A DNA stretch of 64,000 nt from an uncultured Sulfitobacter sp. (GCF_947500075.1 NZ_CANMQS010000001.1:682001-746000), one strand, 5' to 3'. Shown: positions 46,194-55,258, numbered from the stretch's first letter. Notes: generated by a model from the letters alone, not told the origin. Translations and numbers: made by a program.

Positions 46194-46455
46194 TTGAGAG
46201 TTACACGCTCCTTCGCAGCGGAATCGGGCAACTCATCAAATAGCTCAATCAGCTCAGCCCGGCCCTCTACCCCCAGAAGACTCGGGGCCCCAGCCTCTGC
46301 AAAAGCGTAGCTCCACTTCCCACCATGAGTAGCAATGTTCTACATCTTTGCGCCAGAGATTTCCGGTAGGAAAGGTTGAATTAGAACTGCATGGTGTTGC
46401 CGATGCCGCGCAAGCTCTTTGGTGCCTCAGGGATGATTTCCCTCCATCAAAAGAT
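46194..46455 (-). pseudogene. Decayed partial copy of the methyltransferase gene
   Basis: This segment matches nucleotides about 44527-44770 of the intact methyltransferase gene on the same strand. The translation contains FDELPDSAAKERVTL and WSYAFAEAGA, but the reading frame has a TAG where motif I has Leu, and both ends of the gene are missing. It is therefore a non-functional duplicate fragment. Confidence 0.8.
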
Positions 46456-46465
46456 GTGGGTTGAA

Positions 46466-46500
46466 GTAGCTAACCGCACTTTGGAAACGCGGTTAGCTAC
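46466..46500. repeat. Perfect 12-bp inverted repeat
   Basis: GTAGCTAACCGC (46466-46477) and GCGGTTAGCTAC (46489-46500) are exact inverted arms with an 11-base loop. It lies just beyond the methyltransferase remnant and about 240 bases downstream of the DUF3131-like gene stop. It lacks a T-run, so it may be a transcript end hairpin or an old element end. The gap 45922-46736 otherwise holds only the remnant. Confidence 0.55.
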
Positions 46501-46736
46501 CGTCAGTAGGTATGCTGCGGCTACTGGGTAGAAGGTACGCAGCAATTGGGAGCGAAGTGATCTCTTCGCCGTCTGCAGAATATCGGGCAAAATGGTGATT
46601 CGCACAATTCTTTATGCAAATTGCCGCCAGGTCTGGAAACACTCCAGACCGTATCACTGATACTGTTCTCAAAGACCAAGGGCGGACCATCGCTTAAAAT
46701 GGACCGCTTTGCATTGAGTAGTAGAAATCAGCTTAC

Positions 46737-49274
46737 TCAGGCCTCACCAAGCCGCCTGGCGATTGCCTGTAGAATCACCCCGTTCGTGTTTAGGTCCGAA
46801 TATGTTGATGTAACTCGACCTGACTTTGAGAATACGCTCGAAGCGAAGCCCTGCTTGGTCTTGCAATTCCTCCGAACAAACTCGACTAAATTATCAGAGT
46901 GCTCATGTGGCTTGTACGCAGCCCAAAGAAACGCCGCCTTAGAACTCAAAACCAGATATTCGTCCCAGAATTCTGCTGTGTGGTGTTCCGGATTGAGACC
47001 CACAGTATCCAATGCCCAAGTCCGCTTTTGAGCATCAAGCTGCAAGCCTTGGTATGTGAACCATGGCGCGCGATCAATTGGGCCCTCTGAGACTGCGATC
47101 AGCCGCCCTGTTTCCTTGAAGTCTTCGACTTGTGCTGCAAACAAAACCTCCGCCAAGTATGCGCTTTCCAACGACATGTCGCTTTCCATGGCTTCCAGCA
47201 AGAGTGGCTCTGCACCTAGGGGACCAATTGCTGAAGCCGCTTCCAGCAACCGCATTTGGTCGTCATAGGAGAGTTTACTGCTAACAACCTCATATGGAGA
47301 TTTGGCGTTAACCCCCCATGAGCGGAATGCCCGCGCAGAATAGTGCGCGCTATGAGACCTATAGACCGAGTGCAGCTTGCCATCGGTAACCGAGTTGACT
47401 TCACCATCAATTACAATCTTGGCCAAATCCCAAGAGTTTACTAAACTTTCAAGCTGGTCATTCATGCCTGCATAGCGCCTCAGGTTCTCAAGCGATGACA
47501 GCAGTCTTCCAGCATCGCTGCCATCAAAATTTCTGTTTCCCCACTTTTGGCGATCCACTCGTATCCAGCCCTGCGGCAGTAAGCGGTTTTGGGTCTTCCT
47601 TCCTCTGACTTGTCTCAGGATCTTTGCGATGTTCCTTTCAAATTCCCGCTTTGGGAGGAAGCCTATCTGCGAAGCGGCAATTAGCCCATTGATGTGGCTC
47701 CCGACGTCCCACATGGTCACCGTCGGATGCACACGACCTTCTGTTGGAGAAAAGCTTACAGTTGCTGGACAAAGTCCGGTTCTTTGAATTGTATTCTGGC
47801 TGATATAGCTCCAAGCAACTTGAGCATCATCGAATAGGCGTTTGCGTTCGCGTGCCGCCCTTGAGGGGGAAGCTCTACCTGTATAAGCCAGAGCCCCGAC
47901 TGTGCGCCTTTGGTGGGCCATTTCTGCGCCCTTAGGAGCGATTTCGTTGACAAGTAGGTCAATTGCTCCAAGCAGACTGAAACCATCCCGCATTGCCTTC
48001 TTCAGCTGGGAGCGCAATCCGAGTCTCATGTATGGATTTGAAAGAGCCTCAGCTTGAATGGAAACTACAACATCTTCTGCATTCTCCAGCCGTTCCTGAA
48101 GTGTCTCCAGAGAATTGAGATCAGAGACTTGAACGCTCGGCAGCCAAAGTATGCCTGCACTATCTAGGCCTTTTGTTTCATGGCCTGCCAGACCAACGCA
48201 TTGGCCAGACTGAAGCACCAAACCAGGGTCAACTTCGCCCTTGGTGTGGCCGCTAATCTCGTCTACGTTAACACTGAAAAGTTTGAGATGCCGGGATTCA
48301 GAATGCCGCTCCTCTCGCGGGTTCCCAATAGGAAGCCAAAACAATGACTTTTCACCGATGCTATGTTTCGGAGGCTGACCAATGCTCACTTGCAGGCCAT
48401 CTCGCTCCAGATCAATCTTGAAGGTTTCAAAATGTGCCATCAGGTCGCTGTCGCTGGTATCCGGATAAGCCAAGTGCACGGCAACAAATCGATGGAGTCT
48501 GTAATTGTCACGCAGATGTAAGTCCGAGATTCTGAGTAAACTTGTCGCTCCAGTTTTTTCCAGCAAGTTAAGTTTGTCCAAGGTGTGACCTATTTTATCC
48601 ACAACGTCTTGTGCTGCCATCCCCTCCAAGTGAACCATGTCCAGGTGAAAAATTGACTGAGTTCCGCTAAGCTTCAAGTCCGCATCTTTTGATAGGTCAA
48701 GCGGGAACCACTTGCCGCCCATGAGGCGTAATACACCATTTGGCCAGATTTCTGATTTGACCTCTCTTTCACCGGTTGGAACCACGAGGACGGTCTTCAC
48801 TCCACCAGCCCGTACTCCAGTTGGTTCCCACGGATTCTCGGTATCGTCAGAGGCGATGGTTTTGAAATTCGGCCGATCCAGCATTCCCCCTGCCAAGGCG
48901 TTACTAAGAAGCTTAGTTACCTCGTGAAGTGAGCGGCCCTGAAAATAATCCGACTGATTTGGAAGGCCCGGCATGAATGGCGCTACTTCAATCTTGTTTT
49001 GAAGCATGTAGGCGGTTAGCACGCTACTGATGGCTGATTTCGGAGAAATTGCCTCTCCGTCCTTTCCGTAAGGGGAGACCACGCAGGTAACAGGAATGCC
49101 ACGCGAACAAACCTCATCAAGAACCGTGATGAAGCTCTCAGCCGAAAGGCCCGGATCGATGCCCGTCAAGACCAGCGAAGCAATACTGCTGGTCGCAATT
49201 GTTGGGCTAGCAATTGTTACGGTCGAGCTACCTATGGTCGCAGCAGCAGACAGAAGGAATCCGCGACGATTCAT
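46737..49274 (-). CDS. Tat-exported DUF3131-like polysaccharide protein
   Basis: The 845-residue protein has a twin-arginine signal (NRRGFLLSAAATIGSS) and a likely periplasmic location. The N-terminal third (about 30-330) looks like a NodB-like or barrel domain (LTGIDPGLSAESFITVLDEV). The second half has the DUF3131-type pattern TMWDVGSHINGLIAASQIGF near residue 525 and an (alpha/alpha)-like series ending LNTNGVILQAIARR. Such proteins often accompany exopolysaccharide glycosyltransferases. It overlaps the stop of the upstream synthase gene by four bases (ATGA). It could process or hydrolyse the polymer. The family call is moderate; operon membership is clear. Confidence 0.65.
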   Translation of the reverse strand: MNRRGFLLSAAATIGSSTVTIASPTIATSSIASLVLTGIDPGLSAESFITVLDEVCSRGIPVTCVVSPYGKDGEAISPKSAISSVLTAYMLQNKIEVAPFMPGLPNQSDYFQGRSLHEVTKLLSNALAGGMLDRPNFKTIASDDTENPWEPTGVRAGGVKTVLVVPTGEREVKSEIWPNGVLRLMGGKWFPLDLSKDADLKLSGTQSIFHLDMVHLEGMAAQDVVDKIGHTLDKLNLLEKTGATSLLRISDLHLRDNYRLHRFVAVHLAYPDTSDSDLMAHFETFKIDLERDGLQVSIGQPPKHSIGEKSLFWLPIGNPREERHSESRHLKLFSVNVDEISGHTKGEVDPGLVLQSGQCVGLAGHETKGLDSAGILWLPSVQVSDLNSLETLQERLENAEDVVVSIQAEALSNPYMRLGLRSQLKKAMRDGFSLLGAIDLLVNEIAPKGAEMAHQRRTVGALAYTGRASPSRAARERKRLFDDAQVAWSYISQNTIQRTGLCPATVSFSPTEGRVHPTVTMWDVGSHINGLIAASQIGFLPKREFERNIAKILRQVRGRKTQNRLLPQGWIRVDRQKWGNRNFDGSDAGRLLSSLENLRRYAGMNDQLESLVNSWDLAKIVIDGEVNSVTDGKLHSVYRSHSAHYSARAFRSWGVNAKSPYEVVSSKLSYDDQMRLLEAASAIGPLGAEPLLLEAMESDMSLESAYLAEVLFAAQVEDFKETGRLIAVSEGPIDRAPWFTYQGLQLDAQKRTWALDTVGLNPEHHTAEFWDEYLVLSSKAAFLWAAYKPHEHSDNLVEFVRRNCKTKQGFASSVFSKSGRVTSTYSDLNTNGVILQAIARRLGEA

Positions 49275-52200
49275 TTAGCATACTCCTGGGCTAGTAGTTT
49301 TCCGCCGTAGCGTTTTGATTTGCCCCATGCGGCCAGACTGCCTGAAGCTGCACGAATAAGCGCACGGAATACAGATACGTACAGTAGTGGGCGGTAAACA
49401 ATTCGTTGCATTGGCCATACTAGTATCAGCCTGTTCTTGGTGCTCGGGTCTGTCAGCACAGCTAAGAAAGCGACGAAAAACTCAACCACGGGTAAAGCAA
49501 GATATGCCCAGATCATTTTTGGAGGTACTAGGCTGGCATTTGCACCAACATCGCCAGTCCAGCTGCCTACAAGGTATCCATATGCTGCAATCAGGATAAA
49601 AAGATCAGCGATAGGGGCTAGTAATGGGAATAGATAGCCAAAAACGACCATATCGGGAATTGAGATTAGGCCAACACTCCGTCTTTCTCGCACAGCATTT
49701 TTGTGTTTCCAAGCGCTTTGGAACATCCCCAACGACCATCGCAAACGCTGAGTGAGCAGTGCAGAGACAGTTCGCGGAGCTTCAGTTACGGCTATCGCTC
49801 GTTCTTCATAAACCACCCGATATCCAGACCGATTGACTGAAACGGTAAGGTCACAGTCTTCAGTCAAAGTTTCACTGCAAAATAGACCTGCTCGTTCAAG
49901 TGCGGAGAGCCGCCAAGCACCCAATGCTCCAGGAACAACTAAAATTCCGTTTATGTGGTCATAAGCTCGCCTGTCGAAATTCTGCGCTGTTACATATTCC
50001 AATGCCTGCATCGATGTCAGCAAATTGCTAACGTTGCCAACAGTGATCTTTCCCGCAACCGCCCCGACCTGAGGGTCAGAAAAATGCGAAACCATCTTGG
50101 AGATTGCATCTGATCGAACTTCGGTATCGGCATCAATACAAACAGCTACTTCAGAGTCCAAGGAGGAAATCGCCCTATTTAGAGCACTCCACTTTCCCTG
50201 GTTTGGTTGGAAGATGTATCTGACCCTAGTATCGTGCTTAAACTCGAGCGCTTCATTGATGGTGTTATCAAGCGAACCATCATCGACTACGATGACCTCT
50301 AAATTCTTGTAGTCAGAGCAAAGAACACTTTCGATACACTTGTGGATTGCGACCTCTTCATTAAATGCCGGAATAATCACCGAAACCTTCGGACTATTCT
50401 CTAGCGAGTTAACCGAGTGCTTTTTCCTAAGAAGCGCTAGGCAAACGATTGCCATGGATCTGAAAAGACCTACAAAAAGGACGCACCAGAATACTACCTG
50501 TAGCAAGGTGAGGGTCAGTGACGCAAACGCGAACGATACCTTGTCAAATAGCAGGCCAAGCCCGGTTACTTCTGGCATGAGCTCTGTTCTATTTATTCCA
50601 AGTGTCTCAGAAACTGTGGTAAAAGTGTACCCTCGACTACGCAGTTCATTGACTATTTGTGGTAGCGCTTCAACCGAAGGTGCCCGGTTTTTGCCGCCAT
50701 CATGTAGTAGAATGACATTGCCCAAACCATCTTCAACCTGTGATATTACATACGCGGAGATTTCTTCGCTGCTCAATCCAAGCCAGTCTTTTGGGACAAC
50801 ATCCATTCCGTAGATCAATGAGCCGCGTGCTTGAACGACTTCAAGGGGCCAGATCCGGTCGCTGCTGATTGGGCCTCCGCTTCTTAAGAATGGCTCACGA
50901 TACAGAATCGTGTCCTGGCCGACTGCACTTGCCAAGGCGCGATGGGAGAAGTCGTGCTCAAAATCTGTACGTGAATGGGATATCTGATCCATTCTCGGAT
51001 GTGAAAATGAATGTGTGCCAATTTCGTGTCCGTTGTCCACAATGCGTCTTACAAGATCCGGATGTTTCATCACATTCTGACCCAAAACAAAGAATGTTGC
51101 AGGAACATCAAGCTCCTCCAATATCTTCAGGACAGCTGCCGTGTACTCAGGGTGAGGCCCATCATCAAATGTCAAGATCAACTCATTCGCTTCTGGCGCA
51201 CCATAGCGTTCAATCTGATACGGAGTTGGGTAATAGCCGTAGTTTTGTTCAGTAATCAGCCCCGTCTGCGCACTTGTCTTAACTTGGCGGTACCCAAGAC
51301 TCGCCTTCTCTAAGATACGAAGAGCCGGTCCTCTTCCCACGTACTGAACGAAGTTGTTCAGGCTTACTGTTTCAATTGCTTGCGTTGCTCTAGGTAAGTT
51401 TGCCCTGAAAGCGCCGATGAGTGGCCAAATCCCAGGATCCTCATAGCCCAACGACCAGACGCCAATGCTCGAAACCCCACCGTCCTCTAAAATCTCTAGG
51501 TTATTGAACATTGAGGCTGCGTCATTCATCCACACCTTTTCCTGGCGTCGATTCTCAGATTGATACTTTGCGAACGACCCAGATGCTTCTGCCGCGAAAT
51601 GCAGTTCTGCATCTGTTTTGCTGACATTTGTTATGACTTCGCCGTAGGAGAGCTTCTTGGGGACTGGTGATCCGTCTTCCCAACTAGTCGAAAAGTTGCC
51701 CAATGCGATGGTAAGCCGTTCACTTCCGACTCGAGACAACGCGGACTTGACAGTCTCGGCTAACCAATCGTTTTTTGACAGAGGTGTAGGTGCTGAACCA
51801 ATCCAAGGTTCATAGAACGCCTTCAATATGACATGGTCAAAACCTCTTTCGAAGTCAAAGGCCAACCAAGGTCTACGAGTTGCGTTCATGATGATGCATG
51901 TCCGGAATCCCGCATCTTGTAGGGTGATCTTGAAATCATTCAATAGTTGCAAGAGGTTGGCGACCTCCCAGTCAGTGAGCGGCTCAAGGTCCAGGCAGGC
52001 GCCATCGGCGTTAAGCGATGTGAGCTTTCTCGCCATATGGGACTTCATTTCTTGAGAAAGCGTGGTGCCGATGATTTCCTCAGAAGCCAATCTGTCGAGT
52101 AAGCTCAGATCAAATTGCACTCTTGGCAAGACAGTGATTTCACCCTCGCGATCAGCAACATACTCTTCAGCCGCCATACGTGTATCTTTGCTTGTGACGT

Positions 52201-52669
52201 GAGTACTTGCCTTGCTGTCTTTAACAGAAATGGTAACCCAATCAGGTACCAAAACATCGATTGTCTGACAGCTGCTGTTCAGAGACAGGTGCGACCATTC
52301 AACCGAGATTGGAAGATGCGCAACGATACGCTGCGGCGGGGCCAACACTGATCCCGTCTGATTTCCACCAAATGCAGCTTTGCAGCTAGAGGTCAGATTG
52401 GCCGTCTCAACAGAGTTGTGACTTTCTAGGCTCTCGCTATCAATCTTTGCCCTTGCGGGCTTAATGCTAAGTTGATTTGCAAGAGCTGGTTTAACATAGG
52501 GTATGCCGTCGATGAATAGGGTGGTCCAAATGAGGGCAGCTAGGGCGACAAGGATTAGCCGGACTGATATCCAAGCGCGCCGAGTCTGACTGGGATCGCT
52601 AAAGACAGCAGGGCCTGCTCTCTCTTCTTCAACTCTATTTAGGTGAAAATCAAAACGCCGGAGAGACAT
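49271..52669 (-). CDS. GH18 / NodB deacetylase / GT2 fusion polysaccharide synthase
   Basis: The 1132-residue inner-membrane protein fuses three activities. After one N-terminal membrane helix (about 32-55) comes a GH18-like domain (about 110-440; ADGACLDLEPL near 228 carries the catalytic Glu). Next is a NodB-type deacetylase (about 495-690; LTFDDGPHPEYTAAVLKILE and THSFSHPRMD supply the metal Asp and His). Another helix follows, then a processive GT2 domain (about 760-990; SVIIPAFNEE, DADTE, TEDCDLTV and QRLRWS) and three or four membrane helices. This resembles PgaB and PgaC in one chain, so it probably makes, exports and partly deacetylates an N-acetylhexosamine polymer. Its lower GC than the flanks suggests transfer. 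Confidence 0.9.
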   Translation of the reverse strand: MSLRRFDFHLNRVEEERAGPAVFSDPSQTRRAWISVRLILVALAALIWTTLFIDGIPYVKPALANQLSIKPARAKIDSESLESHNSVETANLTSSCKAAFGGNQTGSVLAPPQRIVAHLPISVEWSHLSLNSSCQTIDVLVPDWVTISVKDSKASTHVTSKDTRMAAEEYVADREGEITVLPRVQFDLSLLDRLASEEIIGTTLSQEMKSHMARKLTSLNADGACLDLEPLTDWEVANLLQLLNDFKITLQDAGFRTCIIMNATRRPWLAFDFERGFDHVILKAFYEPWIGSAPTPLSKNDWLAETVKSALSRVGSERLTIALGNFSTSWEDGSPVPKKLSYGEVITNVSKTDAELHFAAEASGSFAKYQSENRRQEKVWMNDAASMFNNLEILEDGGVSSIGVWSLGYEDPGIWPLIGAFRANLPRATQAIETVSLNNFVQYVGRGPALRILEKASLGYRQVKTSAQTGLITEQNYGYYPTPYQIERYGAPEANELILTFDDGPHPEYTAAVLKILEELDVPATFFVLGQNVMKHPDLVRRIVDNGHEIGTHSFSHPRMDQISHSRTDFEHDFSHRALASAVGQDTILYREPFLRSGGPISSDRIWPLEVVQARGSLIYGMDVVPKDWLGLSSEEISAYVISQVEDGLGNVILLHDGGKNRAPSVEALPQIVNELRSRGYTFTTVSETLGINRTELMPEVTGLGLLFDKVSFAFASLTLTLLQVVFWCVLFVGLFRSMAIVCLALLRKKHSVNSLENSPKVSVIIPAFNEEVAIHKCIESVLCSDYKNLEVIVVDDGSLDNTINEALEFKHDTRVRYIFQPNQGKWSALNRAISSLDSEVAVCIDADTEVRSDAISKMVSHFSDPQVGAVAGKITVGNVSNLLTSMQALEYVTAQNFDRRAYDHINGILVVPGALGAWRLSALERAGLFCSETLTEDCDLTVSVNRSGYRVVYEERAIAVTEAPRTVSALLTQRLRWSLGMFQSAWKHKNAVRERRSVGLISIPDMVVFGYLFPLLAPIADLFILIAAYGYLVGSWTGDVGANASLVPPKMIWAYLALPVVEFFVAFLAVLTDPSTKNRLILVWPMQRIVYRPLLYVSVFRALIRAASGSLAAWGKSKRYGGKLLAQEYAK

Positions 52670-53148
52670 CCCTATGCCTCCCCGCTCTCAAGTCGAGTCG
52701 GCGAAAGTGAACGCCAAGCGGCAGCGAGTACATGTCGCAAACAAAAAAACACTCATCACCCAATTCGCACGGATTGCGGACCAGATACTCTGGTTCGCAA
52801 ATGCAAGGCCCCCACCCAACATTCCGCCCACTGCTTGGCTCTACGGGCCAAGCTAGGGATATGCTGTTTTAGGCGAAAAAGTGTCCCTACGTCAATTTTT
52901 TGACGCAAACAGGTCGAATATGGGCGAAATGAGGCAATAAAGCGCTTCCGCCGTAAATAGTGGGTTCTTAAATCTCTTGATTGTTTCGCATTAAGGCTGC
53001 GTGCGGTCTAACTCTTGCCGCAAACTGCAATGATCTAAACCACTTTGGCGTAATAGAGCATTGCCACTTCGGTAGCTTTAGCAGCCCATTAGTGCTTGGA
53101 CGGAACTGAGAACTGGTTGTGCTACGCAACAGCGGTGCTCAATGCGAG
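52670..53148. other. Upstream region of the polysaccharide operon with a perfect hairpin
   Basis: No gene is supported here; open frames over 60 codons overlap the synthase N-terminal region or lack start context. CGTCAA-TTTT-TTGACG (52890-52905) is a perfect 6-bp stem-loop, possibly an operator or the end of an unseen transcript. The promoter of the polysaccharide operon must lie here. Confidence 0.4.
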
Positions 53149-53397
53149 TCATTCACCATCCGACGCCCGGTTCCTCAGCCTCACCCCAGCACCACCGCCG
53201 TTCTCTGGGATGAAGTCTACGCCCGCCGCTTCAAGCGCCGCCACGACGCGTTCCTCTGCATCTGCAGATACCAGCCCTTTGTGCGAAGGCCTGCCCTCAA
53301 TCCTTCGCAGCGTAATCAAGGGGACGTCCGCCATCTCGCAAAGTTCCTGCTGGGTCAGGTCGGCAAGTGTTCTGGCGGCCTTAATCGGTTTTTTCAT
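53149..53397 (-). CDS. XRE-family HTH regulator
   Basis: The 82-residue protein has one Cro/CI-type HTH (AARTLADLTQQELCEMADVP, then ITLRRIEG) and a short tail (AGVDFIPENGGGAGVRLR) that is typical of a large class of small XRE regulators. It probably represses its own gene and the divergent operon starting at 53506. The 108-base spacer carries repeated GTTATCAGT sites. A C-terminal remnant of a close relative lies at 44915-44971. Related proteins sometimes act as antitoxins, but no toxin gene is adjacent. Confidence 0.88.
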   Translation of the reverse strand: MKKPIKAARTLADLTQQELCEMADVPLITLRRIEGRPSHKGLVSADAEERVVAALEAAGVDFIPENGGGAGVRLRNRASDGE

Positions 53398-53414
53398 CGG
53401 TGATGCCTGCTCGT

Positions 53415-53476
53415 TGATAACTTTTTCTCACTGTGCACTTGTTATCAGTAAAGTCTAGTGATAGGTAGTTATCAGT
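53415..53476. promoter_or_regulatory. Operator-like GTTATCAGT repeats between divergent genes
   Basis: GTTATCAGT occurs at 53441-53449 and 53468-53476; TGATAAC, the inverse of the core, lies at 53415-53421. A second pair, TGATA (53459-53463) and TATCA (53470-53474), forms a palindrome. The sites sit between the XRE gene and the divergent small-gene operon, where the regulator would be expected to bind. Confidence 0.55.
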
Positions 53477-53505
53477 GAGCAAGAGCTTCGGAGGAAGAAG
53501 AGACG

Positions 53506-53859
53506 ATGATTAAAGCGACCGCAATCAACCGCACCGCCATCATGCAGGAAGCATGGGCCAACTACCGCCGGTTCAATGCACGCCTGCCGTTCTGCCGCCG
53601 CGCCTTCGGAGAGGAGCTGTCCCGCGCATGGTCCAAGGCCAAGCTCGCCGCATACAAGACCTGCCCAATTAACCGCGCCCGCGCTGCCATTGCTGAGGTG
53701 GAGAACAAGAGCAAACTCACGCAAGCCGACTACGCACGCCTTGGTGTGCTCCGTGCCGCCCTTCGCGCACATCAAGAGGCCGCAGAAGCAGCGCCCATCA
53801 GCTTCGCCAAAGCCAAGCGGAATACCATTGCAGAGCAGCCATCGGCCCGCGCCGCCTAA
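53506..53859 (+). CDS. Small basic mobile-element protein
   Basis: The 117-residue product starts after GGAAGAAGAG. Its N-terminus (TAIMQEAWANYRRFNARLPF, then CRRAFGEELSRAWSKAK) is a pattern I associate with short proteins of phages and conjugative islands in alphaproteobacteria. The rest is helical and Ala-rich. No enzymatic motif is seen. It is the first gene of a small operon controlled by the divergent XRE regulator. Confidence 0.65.
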   Translation: MIKATAINRTAIMQEAWANYRRFNARLPFCRRAFGEELSRAWSKAKLAAYKTCPINRARAAIAEVENKSKLTQADYARLGVLRAALRAHQEAAEAAPISFAKAKRNTIAEQPSARAA

Positions 53860-53916
53860 GCAATTCGCAATCAAACGGTGGGTTTGCCTAAAGCCACCTG
53901 CATAAAGGGGAACGAC

Positions 53917-54168
53917 ATGACGAACGCAGAAATCATCCAGCGCCACGCGCCATTTGCCAATCATGAACTGACAGCGGAGGATCTGGCCTACCGCCTCAAC
54001 AGCCTTTTGCGGCTCTGCCACACCGCAGCGGACAACGACCAGCCTACAGCCTTCTCAGAAGGTAATGGCCTGTGCTTTGGGCTTAAGCTGGCGGAGAAAT
54101 GGGCTGGCGAACTGATCGAGGTTATCGAGAACCTGGAGAAGGCCGCGAAGAAAGGGAGTGACTCATGA
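53917..54168 (+). CDS. Small hypothetical island protein
   Basis: The start is the ATG at 53917, after AAGGGGAA. The 83-residue product is acidic and helical (LTAEDLAYRLNSLLRLCHTA then ELIEVIENLEKAAKKG). No domain is recognised. It overlaps the next gene start (ATGA), so the two are coupled. The gene order in the small operon is typical of prophage or integrative-element accessory genes. Confidence 0.6.
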   Translation: MTNAEIIQRHAPFANHELTAEDLAYRLNSLLRLCHTAADNDQPTAFSEGNGLCFGLKLAEKWAGELIEVIENLEKAAKKGSDS

Positions 54169-54509
54169 ACCGAATTCAACAAGCAATTGCTGATCTTGAG
54201 GACGCCCGAAAGGCTCACGACGATGCTGTCACAGCGCAGAGCAAGACTTTTAACCGGTTAACTGGTGAGGAATGCCCCAAGGCAGTAGAGGCCGCAAACA
54301 ATGCTACCGATGCCGTGAAGAACGCAGAACTCACGCTCTTGGCAGTCGAACCCGAAAACGCGATGGATGCGTTGCGCAAGATCGCAGCTCTTTTGGAGGA
54401 CGGTTTTGCCCCAGAAGGTGTGGCAACGTTAAAGGCAGAGGCTGCGCGTTTTACTGGCGCTCTTGGTCCGCTTGCAGAACCGCGCACGGAAAGGGATGCC
54501 AACCCCTGA
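54165..54509 (+). CDS. Small helical hypothetical island protein
   Basis: The 114-residue protein is nearly all helix with coiled-coil tendency (QQAIADLEDARKAHDDAVTA) and a second helical part (NAMDALRKIAALLEDGF). It is coupled to the upstream gene and followed by a strong hairpin. No function can be stated. The composition and spacing support it being real. Confidence 0.6.
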   Translation: MNRIQQAIADLEDARKAHDDAVTAQSKTFNRLTGEECPKAVEAANNATDAVKNAELTLLAVEPENAMDALRKIAALLEDGFAPEGVATLKAEAARFTGALGPLAEPRTERDANP

Positions 54510-54525
54510 ACCAAACCTACTACGA

Positions 54526-54558
54526 CACCTGTGCCAGACTGTATTTGCGGCACAGGTG
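54526..54558 (+). terminator. 10-bp stem hairpin after the small-gene operon
   Basis: CACCTGTGCC (54526-54535) and GGCACAGGTG (54549-54558) form a perfect 10-bp stem with a 13-base loop, just after the stop at 54509. The T-run following is weak. It may end the operon or regulate the downstream GTG-started gene at 54582. Confidence 0.6.
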
Positions 54559-54581
54559 ATCCATTTTGGAGTTTTTAGAGA

Positions 54582-55091
54582 GTGAATTGTTACACAGTAA
54601 ACCGCAACTGGTCGGACAAGTTCCTACCAGAGATCAAGGACCTCGTTGGCCGCCACCTTCTGGAAACCGCGGCAGATCCCTTCGATCAAATACAGGCAAC
54701 TGATCTCATGATGCTGGAAGCCCGAGACATGCGCGTCGCGGCGCGTGTCAGGCGTCCAGGCTATGCGCTACGCTATCCCCACCAGTTCACCATCCGCTCG
54801 ACCGTCAGCTCAGGCGCCCAAACAGAGCTCTCCAAGATAGTGAATGGACATGGGGATTGGATGTTCTACGGCCACTCAAACCCGTCACAGACCGGTTTAG
54901 ATGCATGGTGGCTGATAGATCTCCGCGCCTTTCGAGCGGCTCTGATCAGGCATAGGACCAACTCACCACAGATCATAATGGGGGATCAGGCGAACTCGGA
55001 CGGCACCCGCTTCAAGTGGTTCGATGTAAGGTCGTTTCCGGCTGAACCACCGTTGGTCGTTGCAGCCTCAAATGACGTGGCGCAGCAGTAG
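54582..55091 (+). CDS. Hypothetical mobile-element protein (nuclease-like look)
   Basis: The start is the GTG at 54582 (GGAG and TAGAGA upstream). The 169-residue protein begins NRNWSDKFLPEIKDLVGRHL, has EARDMRVAARVRRPGYALRY, then GHGDWMFYGHSN and a C-terminal WWLIDLRAFRAAL. I recall proteins of this pattern as a common alphaproteobacterial phage/ICE family. The Asp/Glu-centred strand pattern (ATDLMMLEARDMRVAARVRR) is reminiscent of restriction-like nuclease folds, but I cannot confirm that. The gene ends before a terminator at 55158-55178. Confidence 0.6.
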   Translation: MNCYTVNRNWSDKFLPEIKDLVGRHLLETAADPFDQIQATDLMMLEARDMRVAARVRRPGYALRYPHQFTIRSTVSSGAQTELSKIVNGHGDWMFYGHSNPSQTGLDAWWLIDLRAFRAALIRHRTNSPQIIMGDQANSDGTRFKWFDVRSFPAEPPLVVAASNDVAQQ

Positions 55092-55117
55092 TGTGTCCTC
55101 AGAGAGGTCTTCAGTTC

Positions 55118-55143
55118 TGTCCACCCTGATTTCACAGTGGACA
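55118..55143. repeat. TGTCCAC...GTGGACA inverted repeat (first copy)
   Basis: TGTCCAC (55118-55124) and GTGGACA (55137-55143) are perfect inverted arms with a 12-base loop. The same arms recur at 55259-55283. Position after the preceding stop suggests either a hairpin or a protein-binding site. Confidence 0.5.
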
Positions 55144-55157
55144 CAAAACAAGAAAAT

Positions 55158-55178
55158 CAGGCTGAAGAGCCTGTTTTT
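55158..55178 (+). terminator. Rho-independent terminator
   Basis: CAGGCT-GAAG-AGCCTG forms a perfect 6-bp stem with a tetraloop at 55158-55173, followed directly by TTTTT (55174-55178). This is a canonical terminator for the operon ending at 55091. Confidence 0.85.
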
Positions 55179-55258
55179 ACAACCCTAATGCGCGTCCAAT
55201 TTGGAAATGCGGCGCCTAGGGTCTGTTGTGCGAGTTGTCCGCTAAATGCATGCGCTAC

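Noticed and set aside
53149..53397. A toxin-antitoxin pair with the XRE protein as antitoxin
   Set aside because: No RelE/HigB/HipA-type toxin is adjacent; the divergent 53506 gene does not resemble one.
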